44,641 bases of DNA from an uncultured Porphyromonas sp. (GTDB lineage: Bacteria; Bacteroidota; Bacteroidia; Bacteroidales; Porphyromonadaceae): positions 1 to 44,641 of the forward strand of contig NZ_CALHVI010000024.1 of NCBI RefSeq assembly GCF_938039215.1, given 5' to 3'. The notes beneath the pieces were generated by a model. That model had not been told where the DNA came from, did no database searches, and saw only the letters and a list, made by a program, of their open reading frames with translations. Made by a program: the position numbers and the translations under genes. Below, piece by piece: positions 16,728 to 26,281 of this stretch (its first letter is position 1; the number at the start of each line of letters is the position of its first letter).

Positions 16728-17990
16728 GTGTCGCTCTCCCCTAGCTTCATCGCTCATATCCTTGAGCTACAAGCCACCTACCGAGGGACTCCCCCCGAGC
16801 GTATCCTCCTCGGCAAGGGATCACTCACCCGAGAAGAGCGCCACTACCTCTCCCTACAGCTCGCCTCCGAGCCGTCACTCTCCAGGAAGCTCCCCAGCTG
16901 GCATACAGCTGGGGTCTTCCTGCCCACCCCCCTCGCCCTCGAGCAATGCTCCAGCGAAGAAGCGGCCCGCTACAAGCAGCGCTTCGTCCAGCAAACGGAT
17001 GTCCTTCTGGATATGACAGGAGGCTTCGGAGTGGACTTCACCGCCCTTGCATCCCAAGCGAAGAGGGCCGTCTATGTCGAGCGTCAAGCAGAGCTCGTCG
17101 CTGCTGCTCGCTTCAATCTCCCTCGCCTCCTTCCCACCCAAGAGCTCGTCATCATCGAGGGCGAATCGCTCCCTCAGCTTGAGGGACTTCTTGCCACCTA
17201 CCAGCCTAGCCTTATCTTCCTCGACCCCGCTCGCCGGGAGGGGCAGGACACCGCACGTCGCGTCTATGCCATCGAGGACTGCGAACCTGATCTACACCAA
17301 CTCCTTCCCCAGCTTCATGCGCTTGTGGAGGAGCTTCATCTCCCCCACTTCCCTAGACTCCTCGTCAAGCTCTCCCCGATGCTCGATGTGGTGCATACCC
17401 TTCGCTCCATCCCTGGGGTTAAGGAGCTTCACGTCGTCTCTGTCCGAGGCGAGGCTAAGGAGCTGCTCCTACTCATCGACCTAGAGCAAGCGAAGGCAAA
17501 GCCCCAGCCCGAGGAAGTCACGATCATCGCACAAGATCTTCGTCCGAATGAGTCCATCCCAGAGTTTGCCCTCGCTCGTGCCTTAGCACAGGAAGAGCAG
17601 GAAGAGACGCATTACGCTCGTGCTCCCCTCCGCTATCTCTTCGAGCCTCATGCAGCACTCATGAAGACGGGACTCTTCCGAAGTATCGGGAGAGCCTATG
17701 CCCTTGAAGCGCTCCATCCCAATACACACCTCTATACTTCGGACCAGCTCCCCGAGGGGAAGTTCCCTGGGAGAGTCTTTGAGGTCGAGCGAGTCTATCC
17801 CTTTGCCTCCTCTCAGCTGAAGGCCATAGGTCGGGGGATCCAGCAGGCAGAGATCACCTGCCGGAACTTCCCTCTGCGCCCCGAAGCCCTACGCTCCCGT
17901 CTTCGCCTGAAGGACGGCGGATCGAAGACCCTACTTGCCCTGACAGCTTCCGACGGAGCACACCTCCTCGTCCTCTGTCACCGCCTCTAA
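16728..17990 (+). CDS. Class I SAM-dependent methyltransferase with THUMP-like domain
   Basis: Probable RNA methyltransferase, 420 residues, cytoplasmic. The central Rossmann domain shows the SAM motif LLDMTGGFGVDFTALA (about 92-107) and the catalytic-loop-like LIFLDPARR (about 163-171). The C-terminal part (about 320-420) resembles the THUMP-like domain found with such enzymes in Bacteroidota. It begins with GTG, 10 bp after the beta-galactosidase stop, and has no room for its own promoter, so it is likely co-transcribed with it although the functions are unrelated. The RNA substrate is unknown. Confidence 0.82.
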   Translation: MSLSPSFIAHILELQATYRGTPPERILLGKGSLTREERHYLSLQLASEPSLSRKLPSWHTAGVFLPTPLALEQCSSEEAARYKQRFVQQTDVLLDMTGGFGVDFTALASQAKRAVYVERQAELVAAARFNLPRLLPTQELVIIEGESLPQLEGLLATYQPSLIFLDPARREGQDTARRVYAIEDCEPDLHQLLPQLHALVEELHLPHFPRLLVKLSPMLDVVHTLRSIPGVKELHVVSVRGEAKELLLLIDLEQAKAKPQPEEVTIIAQDLRPNESIPEFALARALAQEEQEETHYARAPLRYLFEPHAALMKTGLFRSIGRAYALEALHPNTHLYTSDQLPEGKFPGRVFEVERVYPFASSQLKAIGRGIQQAEITCRNFPLRPEALRSRLRLKDGGSKTLLALTASDGAHLLVLCHRL

Positions 17991-18106
17991 TGGGCGAGGC
18001 AATCACCGCCTATCAAGAGGAACTCCCACCTACTATTATGCAAGAGAACTAGCCCTCCTAAAGCCTTACGATCTTCGTATCTAAAGCAAGGGAACTAGCG
18101 CATACA

Positions 18107-18160
18107 AAACGGGTCATCCCCCTGCCCAACTCGATGCTGAGGCAGGGGGATGACCCGTTT
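18107..18160. terminator. Bidirectional terminator between the methyltransferase and nagB
   Basis: Perfect 20-bp stem with arms 18107-18126 and 18141-18160, flanked by AAAA on one side and TTTCTT on the other, between convergent genes. It can serve both strands. Confidence 0.85.
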
Positions 18161-18186
18161 CTTAGTTGGGAAGGAAGGCCTTATTC

Positions 18187-18972
18187 TTAGAGGCGCTCGA
18201 TATCCTTGAAGTAGTTGTAGGTACCGACCTTCAGCTCGATACAAGCGGCTTCGTCACAGACGATGATCCCTTTAGGATGGAGCTGCAGAGCGGTGATCGT
18301 CCACATCTGGTTGACCGCTCCTTCGACAGCCTGCTGGAGGGCACGAGCCTTACCGTGACCATTGACGAGGATCAGCACTTCACGGGCATCCATCACGGTA
18401 CCGACCCCTACGGTCAGTGCAGTCTTAGGCACCTTGTTCACATCGCCGTCGAAGAAGCGGCTATTGGCGATGATCGTATCCGTCGTGAGCGTCTTCATTC
18501 GGGTACGAGAAGCTAGTGAAGAACCTGGCTCATTGAAGGCAATGTGCCCATCAGGACCGATCCCTCCGAGGAAGAGATCGATACCACCCACCTGCTTGAT
18601 CGCAGCTTCGTAGGCAGCACATTCGGCTTCGAGGTCAGGAGCATTACCGTTGAGGATATGCACATTCTCCTTCTTGATGTCGATGTGGTTGAAGAAGTTC
18701 TTCCACATGAAGGTATGGTAGCTCTCGGAGTGATCTTCGGGGATGCCGACATACTCGTCCATGTTGAACGTGACGACATGCTCGAAGGACACACGCCCGG
18801 CTTGATGGGCTGCCACCAGAGCACGGTACATACCCATGGGAGAAGAACCCGTAGGCAGACCAAGGACGAATGGCTTCTGAGCAGTAGGCTGGGCAGACTG
18901 GATCTTGCGGACGACATAGTCCGCAGCCCACTGAGAGATACCCGTGTAGTCGGGCTGAATAATAAGACGCAT
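18187..18972 (-). CDS. nagB: Glucosamine-6-phosphate deaminase NagB
   Basis: Converts glucosamine-6-phosphate to fructose-6-phosphate and ammonia, feeding amino sugars into glycolysis; cytoplasmic. The 261 residues align without gaps to the key sites of the E. coli enzyme: D72 and E73 in FNMDEYVG, D141, H143 and E148 in GIGPDGHIAFNEPGSS. It is last in a four-gene minus-strand run (ddh, lgt, flavodiiron protein, nagB), 41 bp after the flavodiiron gene, and shares a terminator with the convergent methyltransferase gene. Confidence 0.96.
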   Translation of the reverse strand: MRLIIQPDYTGISQWAADYVVRKIQSAQPTAQKPFVLGLPTGSSPMGMYRALVAAHQAGRVSFEHVVTFNMDEYVGIPEDHSESYHTFMWKNFFNHIDIKKENVHILNGNAPDLEAECAAYEAAIKQVGGIDLFLGGIGPDGHIAFNEPGSSLASRTRMKTLTTDTIIANSRFFDGDVNKVPKTALTVGVGTVMDAREVLILVNGHGKARALQQAVEGAVNQMWTITALQLHPKGIIVCDEAACIELKVGTYNYFKDIERL

Positions 18973-19013
18973 ACTATTAGCTGGTTTAGTTGATAAAATA
19001 CGATCTGTATAGG

Positions 19014-20216
19014 CTAAGCTTTCAGACGCTCAGCCATCGCAGTGCCTAGCGACCAAGCAGCGGAGAGGATGGAGGGGAGGTCCGCCATCTTCATCTCGAC
19101 ACCTTCGCCGACAGCTTCCCATTTCATCTCTTCGGCGAAGGGAAGGAGGCGCTTGAGGGCGGCAGGAGCCCACGTGTGTGAAGCGAAGGCAGCATAGAGG
19201 CGAGCCTTGACATCACGGATGCGGATGAGGTTCATGAGGTTCTCGATGGGCGAGAAGAGTTCACCGCAGTAGGTGGGGCTTCCGATGATAAGACCTCGGT
19301 AGCGGAAGACATCCCTGAGGATCACCGAAGGATCACTCTTAGTCACATTGTGGCAGACAATGTGCTTGACACCCGAAGCAGCGAGGCTCTGGGCGATGAC
19401 ATCAGCGAGCTGCTCGGTATTGCCGTACATCGAACCGTAGAGGATGACGACCCCTTCCTCGGAAGCATCAGAGGAGAGGCGGTCATAGAGCTCGCGTGCT
19501 TCGGCGAAGCCAGCCTTCGTCCAGACGACCCCGTGAGCAGGGCAGACGAAGTCGACATCCAGCCCTTGCTTGTCCATGTTCGCCAGTGCCTTCTTGACGA
19601 AAGGCCCATACTTACCGATGACACAAGCGTAGTAGCGGGTCATCTCCTCGAGATAGGCCTTGCGGTCATCGATATAGCTATCGAGGATGTGCCCACTCAG
19701 CGCACCGAAGGAGCCGAAGGCATCGGCGGAGAAGAGCACACGGTTCGTCTGCTCGTAGGTGAACATCACCTCGGGCCAATGTACCATGGGTGCCATGAGG
19801 AAGGAGAACTCATGCTTACCGATACGCAGGGCATCACCGCTCTTGACCTCATGAAGTCCCGTCGTGATCCCGTGGAAGCCACGGAGCATCTCGAAGGTCT
19901 TCTTATTCCCGACGATCTGCATATTGGGGTAGCGCTGGCGCAGCAGGCCAATAGAGCCACCGTGGTCGGGCTCCATGTGGTTGATGATAAGGTAGTCTAG
20001 GGGACGGCCCTCGAGCAAGATATCCAGCTTGTGGAAGAAGACATCCGAATAGCAGACATCCACCGTATCGATGAGGGTGGTCTGCTCGTCGAGGATGAGG
20101 TAAGCGTTGTAGGCCACCCCCGAAGGGATCGACCAGACATTCTCAAAGCGCTCCTTCATGCGGTCGTTGACCCCGACGTAGTAGATGGAGCTGGTGATCT
20201 GTGGTACTTGGTACAT
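19014..20216 (-). CDS. Flavodiiron protein (FprA-type A flavoprotein)
   Basis: Reduces O2 to water and/or NO to N2O, protecting anaerobes; cytoplasmic. The 400-residue protein has an N-terminal metallo-beta-lactamase-like diiron domain with ligands H80-x-E82-x-D84-H85 (INHMEPDHGG), H146 (MVHWPEV), D165 (SADAFGSF) and a His in CPAHGVVW, then a C-terminal flavodoxin domain (about 255-400, ILYGSMYGNTEQLA for FMN). There is no rubredoxin or flavin-reductase fusion, so it is the minimal class A form needing an external electron donor. All diiron ligands are present. It is third in the ddh-lgt-fprA-nagB run. Confidence 0.94.
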   Translation of the reverse strand: MYQVPQITSSIYYVGVNDRMKERFENVWSIPSGVAYNAYLILDEQTTLIDTVDVCYSDVFFHKLDILLEGRPLDYLIINHMEPDHGGSIGLLRQRYPNMQIVGNKKTFEMLRGFHGITTGLHEVKSGDALRIGKHEFSFLMAPMVHWPEVMFTYEQTNRVLFSADAFGSFGALSGHILDSYIDDRKAYLEEMTRYYACVIGKYGPFVKKALANMDKQGLDVDFVCPAHGVVWTKAGFAEARELYDRLSSDASEEGVVILYGSMYGNTEQLADVIAQSLAASGVKHIVCHNVTKSDPSVILRDVFRYRGLIIGSPTYCGELFSPIENLMNLIRIRDVKARLYAAFASHTWAPAALKRLLPFAEEMKWEAVGEGVEMKMADLPSILSAAWSLGTAMAERLKA

Positions 20217-20300
20217 AGTAGAGTAGAGTGTAATATGAGATGGCTCTTGCAGTGGGGCTGACCTGAAAGGATCGGTGCTCCCACGGGTAGAGCGGGTGTA

Positions 20301-21176
20301 CTAGGGTTTAGCCGTTGCGGGGGAAGAAGCCGCATTAGGCTCTAGGGGATGACGATAAGCTTGGATGACTAGGGCAAGACCACCGAGGACGAAGGGGATG
20401 CTCAGGAGCTGTCCCATGTTCATCCCCCAGCTGGCGACGAGCTGTTGCTCCCAAGCCTCCTGCACGTTCTTGATGCTCTCGATGAAGAAGCGAGAGCCAA
20501 AGACTCCGACGAGGAAATAGCCTACGATGAGTCCCGAGTATCGGCGGGCTGCATCTCGGCACCAATAGAGGTAGCAGCAGAAGGCGAAGACCAAGAGATA
20601 GGCCAGTGCCTCGTAGATCTGTGTCGGGTGACAAGCTGGGATCGCTAGGCCTCGCTCAGCGTAGCCTGCGAACTCCGAAGCACGGGGGAAGATGAAGCCC
20701 CAAGGCGCATCAGTCGGACGACCGAAGATCTCACTATTCATCAGGTTCCCTAGGCGAATAAGTGCCGCCGCTAGCCCTGTAGGCACAGCCAGACGGTCCA
20801 GAGCCCAGAGGACGGACTTCTTAGTCACACGCTTGGAGTAGAGCCAGACGGCGAGGATCACACCTATGCTCCCTCCATGGCTGGCGAGCCCTCCCTCCCA
20901 GACCTTGAGGATCTCGGCGGGATTAGCCAGATAATAGGAAGGATTGTAGAAGAGGACATGCCCGAGGCGAGCTCCGACGACCGTCCCGATGACGACATAG
21001 ATGTAGAGGGAGTTCATCCACTCGACGGGGAGCTTCTCCCGCTTCCAGATGCGCTCCTCGACCATAGGGCCTAGGATAAGGAGCCCGAGAGCGAAGAGGA
21101 GGCCGTACCAGCGGATACCTCGTCCGAAGACCTCAAAGATAACGGGATCTACGTCCCAAGTGATGGCGCTTAGCAT
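20301..21176 (-). CDS. lgt: Prolipoprotein diacylglyceryl transferase Lgt
   Basis: Inner-membrane enzyme that moves diacylglycerol from phosphatidylglycerol to the lipobox cysteine of prolipoproteins, the first step of lipoprotein maturation. The 291-residue protein has about seven transmembrane segments and the Lgt signatures GARLGHVLFY (about 68-77), HGGSIG (100-105), RLGNLMNSEIFGRPT (141-155) and HPTQIYEAL. It lies 42 bp after ddh and 84 bp before the flavodiiron gene. A lipoprotein that would be its substrate is encoded in this window at 27857-28918. Confidence 0.96.
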   Translation of the reverse strand: MLSAITWDVDPVIFEVFGRGIRWYGLLFALGLLILGPMVEERIWKREKLPVEWMNSLYIYVVIGTVVGARLGHVLFYNPSYYLANPAEILKVWEGGLASHGGSIGVILAVWLYSKRVTKKSVLWALDRLAVPTGLAAALIRLGNLMNSEIFGRPTDAPWGFIFPRASEFAGYAERGLAIPACHPTQIYEALAYLLVFAFCCYLYWCRDAARRYSGLIVGYFLVGVFGSRFFIESIKNVQEAWEQQLVASWGMNMGQLLSIPFVLGGLALVIQAYRHPLEPNAASSPATAKP

Positions 21177-21218
21177 AGGCGAGCGAAGGTTGATAGCTTG
21201 AGAGGGGGTGAAGGGGGA

Positions 21219-22124
21219 TTAGCAGAGCTTACCGATCCACTGCTCACGCTCTCCAGGGAGGAGATCGATGACGGGGATCTCCTGCATCGTATAGCACCCT
21301 GGGGTGAGACGGCGGGTAGCACGTGCGGCTGCCACAAGGATCTGCGCCGTGAGGGCGGGATTGTTGATCTTCATGTTGAACTCCAGGAGCTGATTCTGCG
21401 TCTGCCCCGAGACTCCCTTGCGAGTCATGTGGACACCGTGGCCCATGTCGATCAGCTGGTCTACATCATCGACGACGGTGACGTGGGTCTCGTCGTGAGC
21501 GAAGTAGTCATCGGTCTTGATGGCTTGGATCACTTCCTCGGCCTTGTAGCCAGGCTCGAGCTCGATATAGACCATACGTCGGTGGATGCCCGTCCCTGTA
21601 GGGATGGTCATCGAGAGGGCTCGGTGCACCCCAGCGATGGCCTTCACGGCGACGGTGTGCCCCATGCTCATACCAGGGCCGAAGTTCGTATAGGTGATGC
21701 CCTTGGGGACAATAGCTTCCATGAGGGTGCGCACTACGGAGTCGCTCCCTGGATCCCAGCCTGCAGCGATGACGGAGACAGCGCCGTGCTCACGAGCCGT
21801 CTTGCCTAGCGCCTCACGCAGAGGCAGGATCATCGTATGGATGTCGAAGCTGTCCACGGTATGGATCCCTAGGGCAAGGATCTCTTGGGCTGTCACTTCG
21901 ACCAGGCGGGTAGGTGTGCAGAGCAGGGCTACATCGACCTCGTCCAGCTCCTTGATGCTTCCCACCACACGATAGGGGCGAAGCTCATAGGGGACATTGG
22001 ATGGATCACGGCGTACGACCCCAGCGATCTCGAAGTCGGGAGCTGCCTCCAGAGCTTGGATGGCATAGTGCCCGATGTTCCCATAGCCGACGACGGCGGC
22101 TCGTATTTTTTTTGTCTCAGACAT
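21219..22124 (-). CDS. ddh: meso-Diaminopimelate D-dehydrogenase Ddh
   Basis: NADP-dependent, one-step conversion of tetrahydrodipicolinate to meso-diaminopimelate, giving lysine and the peptidoglycan cross-linking residue while bypassing the acyl-intermediate route. The 301-residue protein has an N-terminal Rossmann fold (AAVVGYGNIGHYAIQALE) and the family stretches DSFDIH, AGWDPGSDSVVR and FGPGMSMGHTVAVKAI. The ATG at 22124 (MSETKKIRAAVVGYG) is chosen over 22169, since it sits just before the conserved fold and a TATCTTTG box lies at 22179-22186. It is first of four co-oriented genes. Confidence 0.95.
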   Translation of the reverse strand: MSETKKIRAAVVGYGNIGHYAIQALEAAPDFEIAGVVRRDPSNVPYELRPYRVVGSIKELDEVDVALLCTPTRLVEVTAQEILALGIHTVDSFDIHTMILPLREALGKTAREHGAVSVIAAGWDPGSDSVVRTLMEAIVPKGITYTNFGPGMSMGHTVAVKAIAGVHRALSMTIPTGTGIHRRMVYIELEPGYKAEEVIQAIKTDDYFAHDETHVTVVDDVDQLIDMGHGVHMTRKGVSGQTQNQLLEFNMKINNPALTAQILVAAARATRRLTPGCYTMQEIPVIDLLPGEREQWIGKLC

Positions 22125-22178
22125 TGTTTCTTTTGCCTTGGTAAATAGAGGTGAGCGTGAACATATCACTTAATTATA

Positions 22179-22186
22179 CAAAGATA
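22179..22186 (-). promoter_or_regulatory. -7 promoter box for the ddh-lgt-fprA-nagB operon
   Basis: Minus-strand TATCTTTG about 55 bp upstream of the ddh ATG. No convincing -33. Confidence 0.55.
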
Positions 22187-22324
22187 CTAAATACCCTGCA
22201 TCGGGGGCGAAGATTGGGGGTGAAGTTCAGGGCGAGGAAATGATGGTTTTCGGCCCAACGAGCCGACCCCTCGCCAGCCCGCTTGCCAAGAGGCTTTGGA
22301 GAAGGCCTCCAAACGACGCTAAAA

Positions 22325-22410
22325 AAACCTACCGTAGGTCGCCGTGACGACCTACGGTAGGTCGTCGAAGCGACCCACGGTAGGTCGCAAAGGCGATCCA
22401 CCGTAGGTTT
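22325..22410. repeat. 86-bp four-palindrome intergenic element, copy 5
   Basis: Units at 22325-22341, 22348-22364, 22371-22387 and 22394-22410; spacers CCGTGA, TCGAAG and CAAAGG. The only copy whose first unit begins AAACC and whose fourth ends GGTTT, so its orientation is ambiguous. It lies between the ddh promoter and the terminator of the LMW phosphatase operon. Confidence 0.95.
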
Positions 22411-22461
22411 GTTTTTACCCCTTCCCTACCCCTGTCCTCCATACGATCAAAAAGAGCAAAC

Positions 22462-22500
22462 AAAAAGCGCCCCGAACTTCTCTATCGAAGTTCGGGGCGC
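22462..22500 (-). terminator. Intrinsic terminator of the hflX-hemH-fucosidase-LMW-PTP operon
   Basis: Arms GCGCCCCGAACTTC (22467-22480) and GAAGTTCGGGGCGC (22487-22500), with a plus-strand A-run at 22462-22466, which is a U-tract on minus-strand RNA. Confidence 0.88.
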
Positions 22501-22538
22501 TCTATTCGTATGGGGCTGATGCGTAAGACCCTTCCCCG

Positions 22539-23042
22539 CTAGGGAAGGAGCTGGCGCTGTAGCTGGGGAAGGCAGTGCTCCAGCAGGTCAAGTACATGCT
22601 CGAAGCCTTCTGCCCCGCCGTAGTAGGGATCGGGGACGTGGTCCTTCGACGCATCGGGTGCCCAGTCCGTCAGGAGGGAGACCTTCTCGGCCAGTTCGGC
22701 TGTCGGAGCCTTCTCCAGCAGACGCTCACGATTCGACTCGTCCATCCCGATGATGTAGTCGAAGTGGAAGAAGTCTTCGTAGCTGATCGGACGGGAGCGG
22801 CTGGTCAGATCGTAGCCACGGCGAGCGGCATGAGCACGCATACGCCCGTCGGGAAGTTCGCCCTCGTGATGCCCGATGATACCAGCGGAGTCGATCTCGA
22901 AAGCTTCATCCTGCCCTGCCTCCATCACTAGGTGACGGAAGACCCCTTCAGCCGAAGGGCTTCGACAGATATTGCCGAGACAGACGAAGAGCACCCGCAC
23001 GGGTCGCCCACTGACGGGCTGGAGGATGGGAGTCTGGCGCAT
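22539..23042 (-). CDS. Low-molecular-weight protein tyrosine phosphatase
   Basis: Cytoplasmic phosphatase of 167 residues. The P-loop C21-x5-R27 (VCLGNICRSPSAEG) is near the N-terminus and the general-acid loop is VPDPYYGG, both intact. In P. gingivalis a homologue (Ltp1) is reported to influence exopolysaccharide and biofilm formation; a similar role here is inference. It is last in the hflX-hemH-fucosidase-phosphatase run, 9 bp after the fucosidase stop, with a strong terminator downstream. Arsenate reductases share the fold, but the sequence after the P-loop and the DPYYGG motif favour LMW-PTP. Confidence 0.93.
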   Translation of the reverse strand: MRQTPILQPVSGRPVRVLFVCLGNICRSPSAEGVFRHLVMEAGQDEAFEIDSAGIIGHHEGELPDGRMRAHAARRGYDLTSRSRPISYEDFFHFDYIIGMDESNRERLLEKAPTAELAEKVSLLTDWAPDASKDHVPDPYYGGAEGFEHVLDLLEHCLPQLQRQLLP

Positions 23043-23051
23043 AGGACGTTT

Positions 23052-25124
23052 TTAGTCGATGGCTAGGTCTCCGAGGAGCACATCCTTAGCATCCTCGACG
23101 GTCTTCGTCACGACGAGGCGGAGCGTCTTCCCCTCCTTCGCTTCGGGGAGGGTGATCGCTACGGGAATGGGGTTATTGCGGATATTAGCGAACTCGCCTT
23201 CAGCCACCTTCTCCCCATCGAGGTAGAGCTCGTAGCGCTGGATATGCCCCTGCACATCACGATGCTGCGAGGGGGTATAGACGAGGCGATGGATGAGGCG
23301 GGGAGCGTCGAACTCTAGGGCCAGCGAGCGAGCACCAGCGCCGAGAGCCACATGCGTGTAGCCGTTGCCATCGAAGAGATGCTGACGCTGCTCTTCGTTG
23401 AGGCCTGGCACATGTACCTCCTTCATCGAATAGCCCGAATGGAAGGTCGTCATAGGCTTCTCCTTGTTGATGGGCGTAGAGACTCGGGCGAGGATGGTGA
23501 TGTGATCACCTGGAGCGTAGAAGGGCTCGGTATAGGCCTGCCATACGGCACGGCTCGCATCTTGTCCCTCCTTCAGCAGGGCATACTCGAGCTTAGCATT
23601 GGCCGCCAGCGTACGGATAGAGACCGTATCCTCGGCATCACGACGCACGACGGGAGCCTCCAGCACTTCGGGCGCTAGATAAGCCGAGATATTGGAGAGG
23701 CAGACAGGGCCACGTGCCTCTTCGATGGTGATGCGAAGAGCAGAGGTCTTGACGGGTGCAAAGCGGATAAGACGCTTGTAGCCGATGGTCGTCAGCGTAT
23801 CGGTCGTCGAGACAGGAGCGAAGCGTCCCGAGGCATCAGCCACCTCGATGCGGAAGCGCTCGACTCTCTGGCCGAGGGCGATGTACTCCTGCAGAGCTAC
23901 GGTATTGAGCTCCGTCTGACGAGGGAAGCGGAAGGTCAGCTGAGCCGTCTTCGTACCATCAGCACCCGCCCAGTAGGTCTTCAGTGAGCCATCGGTGAGA
24001 TGCTGGGGGAGGAAGGTCTTGCCCGAACGCTGGTTCGTCACCGCAGGGACGATGCCACGAAGCAGATCCTTCTGGAAGGAGGTCTTCAGATGGTCATGCC
24101 AAGCGATGAGGCGAGCCGAGTCGACAGCGGGGATCTTCCCATCGAGATTGATGGGGCAGTTCAGAAGGAGGTTAGCACCACGACCGACACTCTGATAGTA
24201 GAGGTTCACGAGGTTCGCCACCGAGCGCACCTGGTGGTCTTCTCGATGGTGATAGAACCATCCTGGGCGGATACTTACGTCCACTTCTCCAGGAAGCCAC
24301 TGGGTCGCATCCCGATGTCCCCACTGGGCTTCGGTGTAGTGCTTCTCACGTGAAGGATCGTAGGCTGCCCAGTTCGTCTCCCCAGCCCAACCGGACTCAT
24401 TGCCGATCCAGCGTATGGTGGGCACCGTGCCACCAAAGATCATGATGTCCTTGTTGTTCTGTCGAAGCATCTTCGCTGCTTCCTCATAGCGGTAGTAGCT
24501 ATTAGGGTCGATACTACGGGCAGAGTCTGCACCGCCGTACCAGCCCGTACCGCCGTTCGCCCCATCGAACCAGTACTCGAAGAGCTTGCCGTAGCGGGTC
24601 GTCAGCTCTTGGATCTGCTTGTGGAAGGTCTCTTGATAGGCAGGGAAGCCATAGTTCTTGTTATTGCGGTCCCAGGGGGAGAGGTAGAGCCCGAACTGCA
24701 GGCCATGACGGTGGCAAGCATCGCTAAGCTCCTTGACGAGGTCTCCCTGACCACCCTTGTAAGGACTGTTCTTGATCGAATAGTCGGTCGTCTCCGTTGG
24801 CCATAGACAGAAGCCATCATGATGCTTGGCCGTGAGGATCACTCCCTTCATACCTGCACGCTTGAGCGTGGTGACCCACTGCTCGACATCGAGGATGGGT
24901 GGATTGAAGGTCTTCGCTGGGGTATTACCATAGCCCCACTCTAGGTCGTTGTAGGTATTCAGGCCGAAGTGAATGAAAGCATAGGTCTCTAGTTCGTGCC
25001 AAGCTTGCTGTGCCTTGGTCGGCAGGGGCAGGACGGGTGCTGGCTCCTTGGACTGCGCCTCGGAGGGCAAAGTCCCTAGGAGGGCAAGAGCGCCACCAGC
25101 GAGGAGGGTACGTAGGATCTTCAT
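23052..25124 (-). CDS. Secreted alpha-L-fucosidase, glycoside hydrolase family 29
   Basis: Removes alpha-linked fucose from host glycans; exported (signal peptide MKILRTLLAGGALALLGTLPSEAQ). The 690 residues hold a GH29 barrel (about 35-360) with KGVILTAKHHDGFCLWPT (93-110) and nucleophile D187 in FEYWFDGANG, then two beta-sandwich regions (about 370-480 and 580-690) like F5/8 type C carbohydrate-binding modules. The conserved histidine pair KHHDGF is present. The placement is odd: it lies 6 bp from hemH and 9 bp from the LMW phosphatase, inside an otherwise housekeeping operon. Whether it cuts alpha-1,2 or alpha-1,3/4 linkages cannot be told. Confidence 0.93.
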   Translation of the reverse strand: MKILRTLLAGGALALLGTLPSEAQSKEPAPVLPLPTKAQQAWHELETYAFIHFGLNTYNDLEWGYGNTPAKTFNPPILDVEQWVTTLKRAGMKGVILTAKHHDGFCLWPTETTDYSIKNSPYKGGQGDLVKELSDACHRHGLQFGLYLSPWDRNNKNYGFPAYQETFHKQIQELTTRYGKLFEYWFDGANGGTGWYGGADSARSIDPNSYYRYEEAAKMLRQNNKDIMIFGGTVPTIRWIGNESGWAGETNWAAYDPSREKHYTEAQWGHRDATQWLPGEVDVSIRPGWFYHHREDHQVRSVANLVNLYYQSVGRGANLLLNCPINLDGKIPAVDSARLIAWHDHLKTSFQKDLLRGIVPAVTNQRSGKTFLPQHLTDGSLKTYWAGADGTKTAQLTFRFPRQTELNTVALQEYIALGQRVERFRIEVADASGRFAPVSTTDTLTTIGYKRLIRFAPVKTSALRITIEEARGPVCLSNISAYLAPEVLEAPVVRRDAEDTVSIRTLAANAKLEYALLKEGQDASRAVWQAYTEPFYAPGDHITILARVSTPINKEKPMTTFHSGYSMKEVHVPGLNEEQRQHLFDGNGYTHVALGAGARSLALEFDAPRLIHRLVYTPSQHRDVQGHIQRYELYLDGEKVAEGEFANIRNNPIPVAITLPEAKEGKTLRLVVTKTVEDAKDVLLGDLAID

Positions 25125-25130
25125 AAACGA

Positions 25131-26252
25131 TTAGTACTGATACTTAGTAGGTATGGGGGTACCGATCCGACAGCTCGGATCAGCGAAGGTCTTATCAACG
25201 AGGGTGCTCAGTGCGCTGACAAATGCTGGTGAGCTATTCAGACAAGGGATGTAGGAGAAGTGCTTCCCTCCTGTGGCGAGGAAGCGTCCTCGGTAGTAGT
25301 CATCTATCTCTTGGATCGTCTCCAGACAATCGCAGACAAAGCCCGGACAGACTACGACTAGACGCTCTACACCCTCGGCGGCGAACTGCTCTACACGACG
25401 GCTCATATAGGGCTGGAGCCACGGGTGGAAGCCCAGACGAGACTGGTACACCAGCTCGACCTGTCGCTGTGGGAGGCTGAGGTCTTCTGCTAAGGCATGG
25501 CGGGTCGCCTCGCTATGCAAGCGGTAGCAATCCTCCTCACCATGCTCCTTGTGCCACGCCTGCCGATCGAGGCAATGGCTCGTATGTCCGTTCTTGGCTC
25601 TACAAGCCTTATGCAGATGCGAAGTAGGTATGCCATGCATCGACACCACCAGACGATCGAAGTGCTCGGGCAGGTGCTCTCGCACATGATCGGCTAGCAC
25701 AGAGCGATATTCCGGTGCGTCGTAGAAGGCTGGCAGGAGACTGAGCTTCAGCGGGCGAAGCTTCAGACGCTCCAGCTCTGTAAGCACGAAGGCCACGGCT
25801 GTCTCATAGCTGCTCTGCGCATAGTGCGGGTAGAGGGGAGCGATGACGAGCTCCTCTACCGATGGCAAGGCCGCTAGAGCAGAGAGCGCCTCAGCAGTCG
25901 AGGGGTTGCCGTAGCGCATGCCCACAGCGACGGGGCACTCACGCTGGCGAGAGAGCTGATCTGCGATGGATGCTGTATGGGCGATGAGCGGGAAGGTCTT
26001 CCCCTCTTCGTCCCAGATAGTACGGTAGTTCTCTGCCGACCGAGGGGCACGCCGAGGGATGATGATCCGATCGACGAGGAAGTGGCGAATATGTCTACTG
26101 AGGCCGACGACACGACGATCCGTGAGGAAGTCGTGCAGATAGCTGGCTACATCCTTGACCTCGGGCGAATCGGGCGAACCGAGATTGAGGACGAGCACAG
26201 CCCGTCGGGAGGTATAGTGCGCTCCGTAGAGGGCGGGGCGAGCTGAAGTCAT
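25131..26252 (-). CDS. hemH: Ferrochelatase HemH
   Basis: Inserts ferrous iron into protoporphyrin IX (or coproporphyrin III), the last or penultimate heme step; cytoplasmic or membrane-associated. The 373-residue protein shows family signatures: VLVLNLGSPDSPEVKDVASYLHDFL near the N-terminus, VAVGMRYGNPS, VVSMHGIPTSHL with the catalytic His, and VVVCPGFVCDCLETIQEID with the catalytic Glu. It lies 29 bp after hflX and 6 bp before the fucosidase. HemH is known in Porphyromonas, where several species cannot make heme de novo, so presence alone does not prove a full pathway; hemL in this same window makes one more likely. Confidence 0.94.
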   Translation of the reverse strand: MTSARPALYGAHYTSRRAVLVLNLGSPDSPEVKDVASYLHDFLTDRRVVGLSRHIRHFLVDRIIIPRRAPRSAENYRTIWDEEGKTFPLIAHTASIADQLSRQRECPVAVGMRYGNPSTAEALSALAALPSVEELVIAPLYPHYAQSSYETAVAFVLTELERLKLRPLKLSLLPAFYDAPEYRSVLADHVREHLPEHFDRLVVSMHGIPTSHLHKACRAKNGHTSHCLDRQAWHKEHGEEDCYRLHSEATRHALAEDLSLPQRQVELVYQSRLGFHPWLQPYMSRRVEQFAAEGVERLVVVCPGFVCDCLETIQEIDDYYRGRFLATGGKHFSYIPCLNSSPAFVSALSTLVDKTFADPSCRIGTPIPTKYQY

Positions 26253-26281
26253 AGGTTGGATAGGAAGGTATCGAGGGAGGC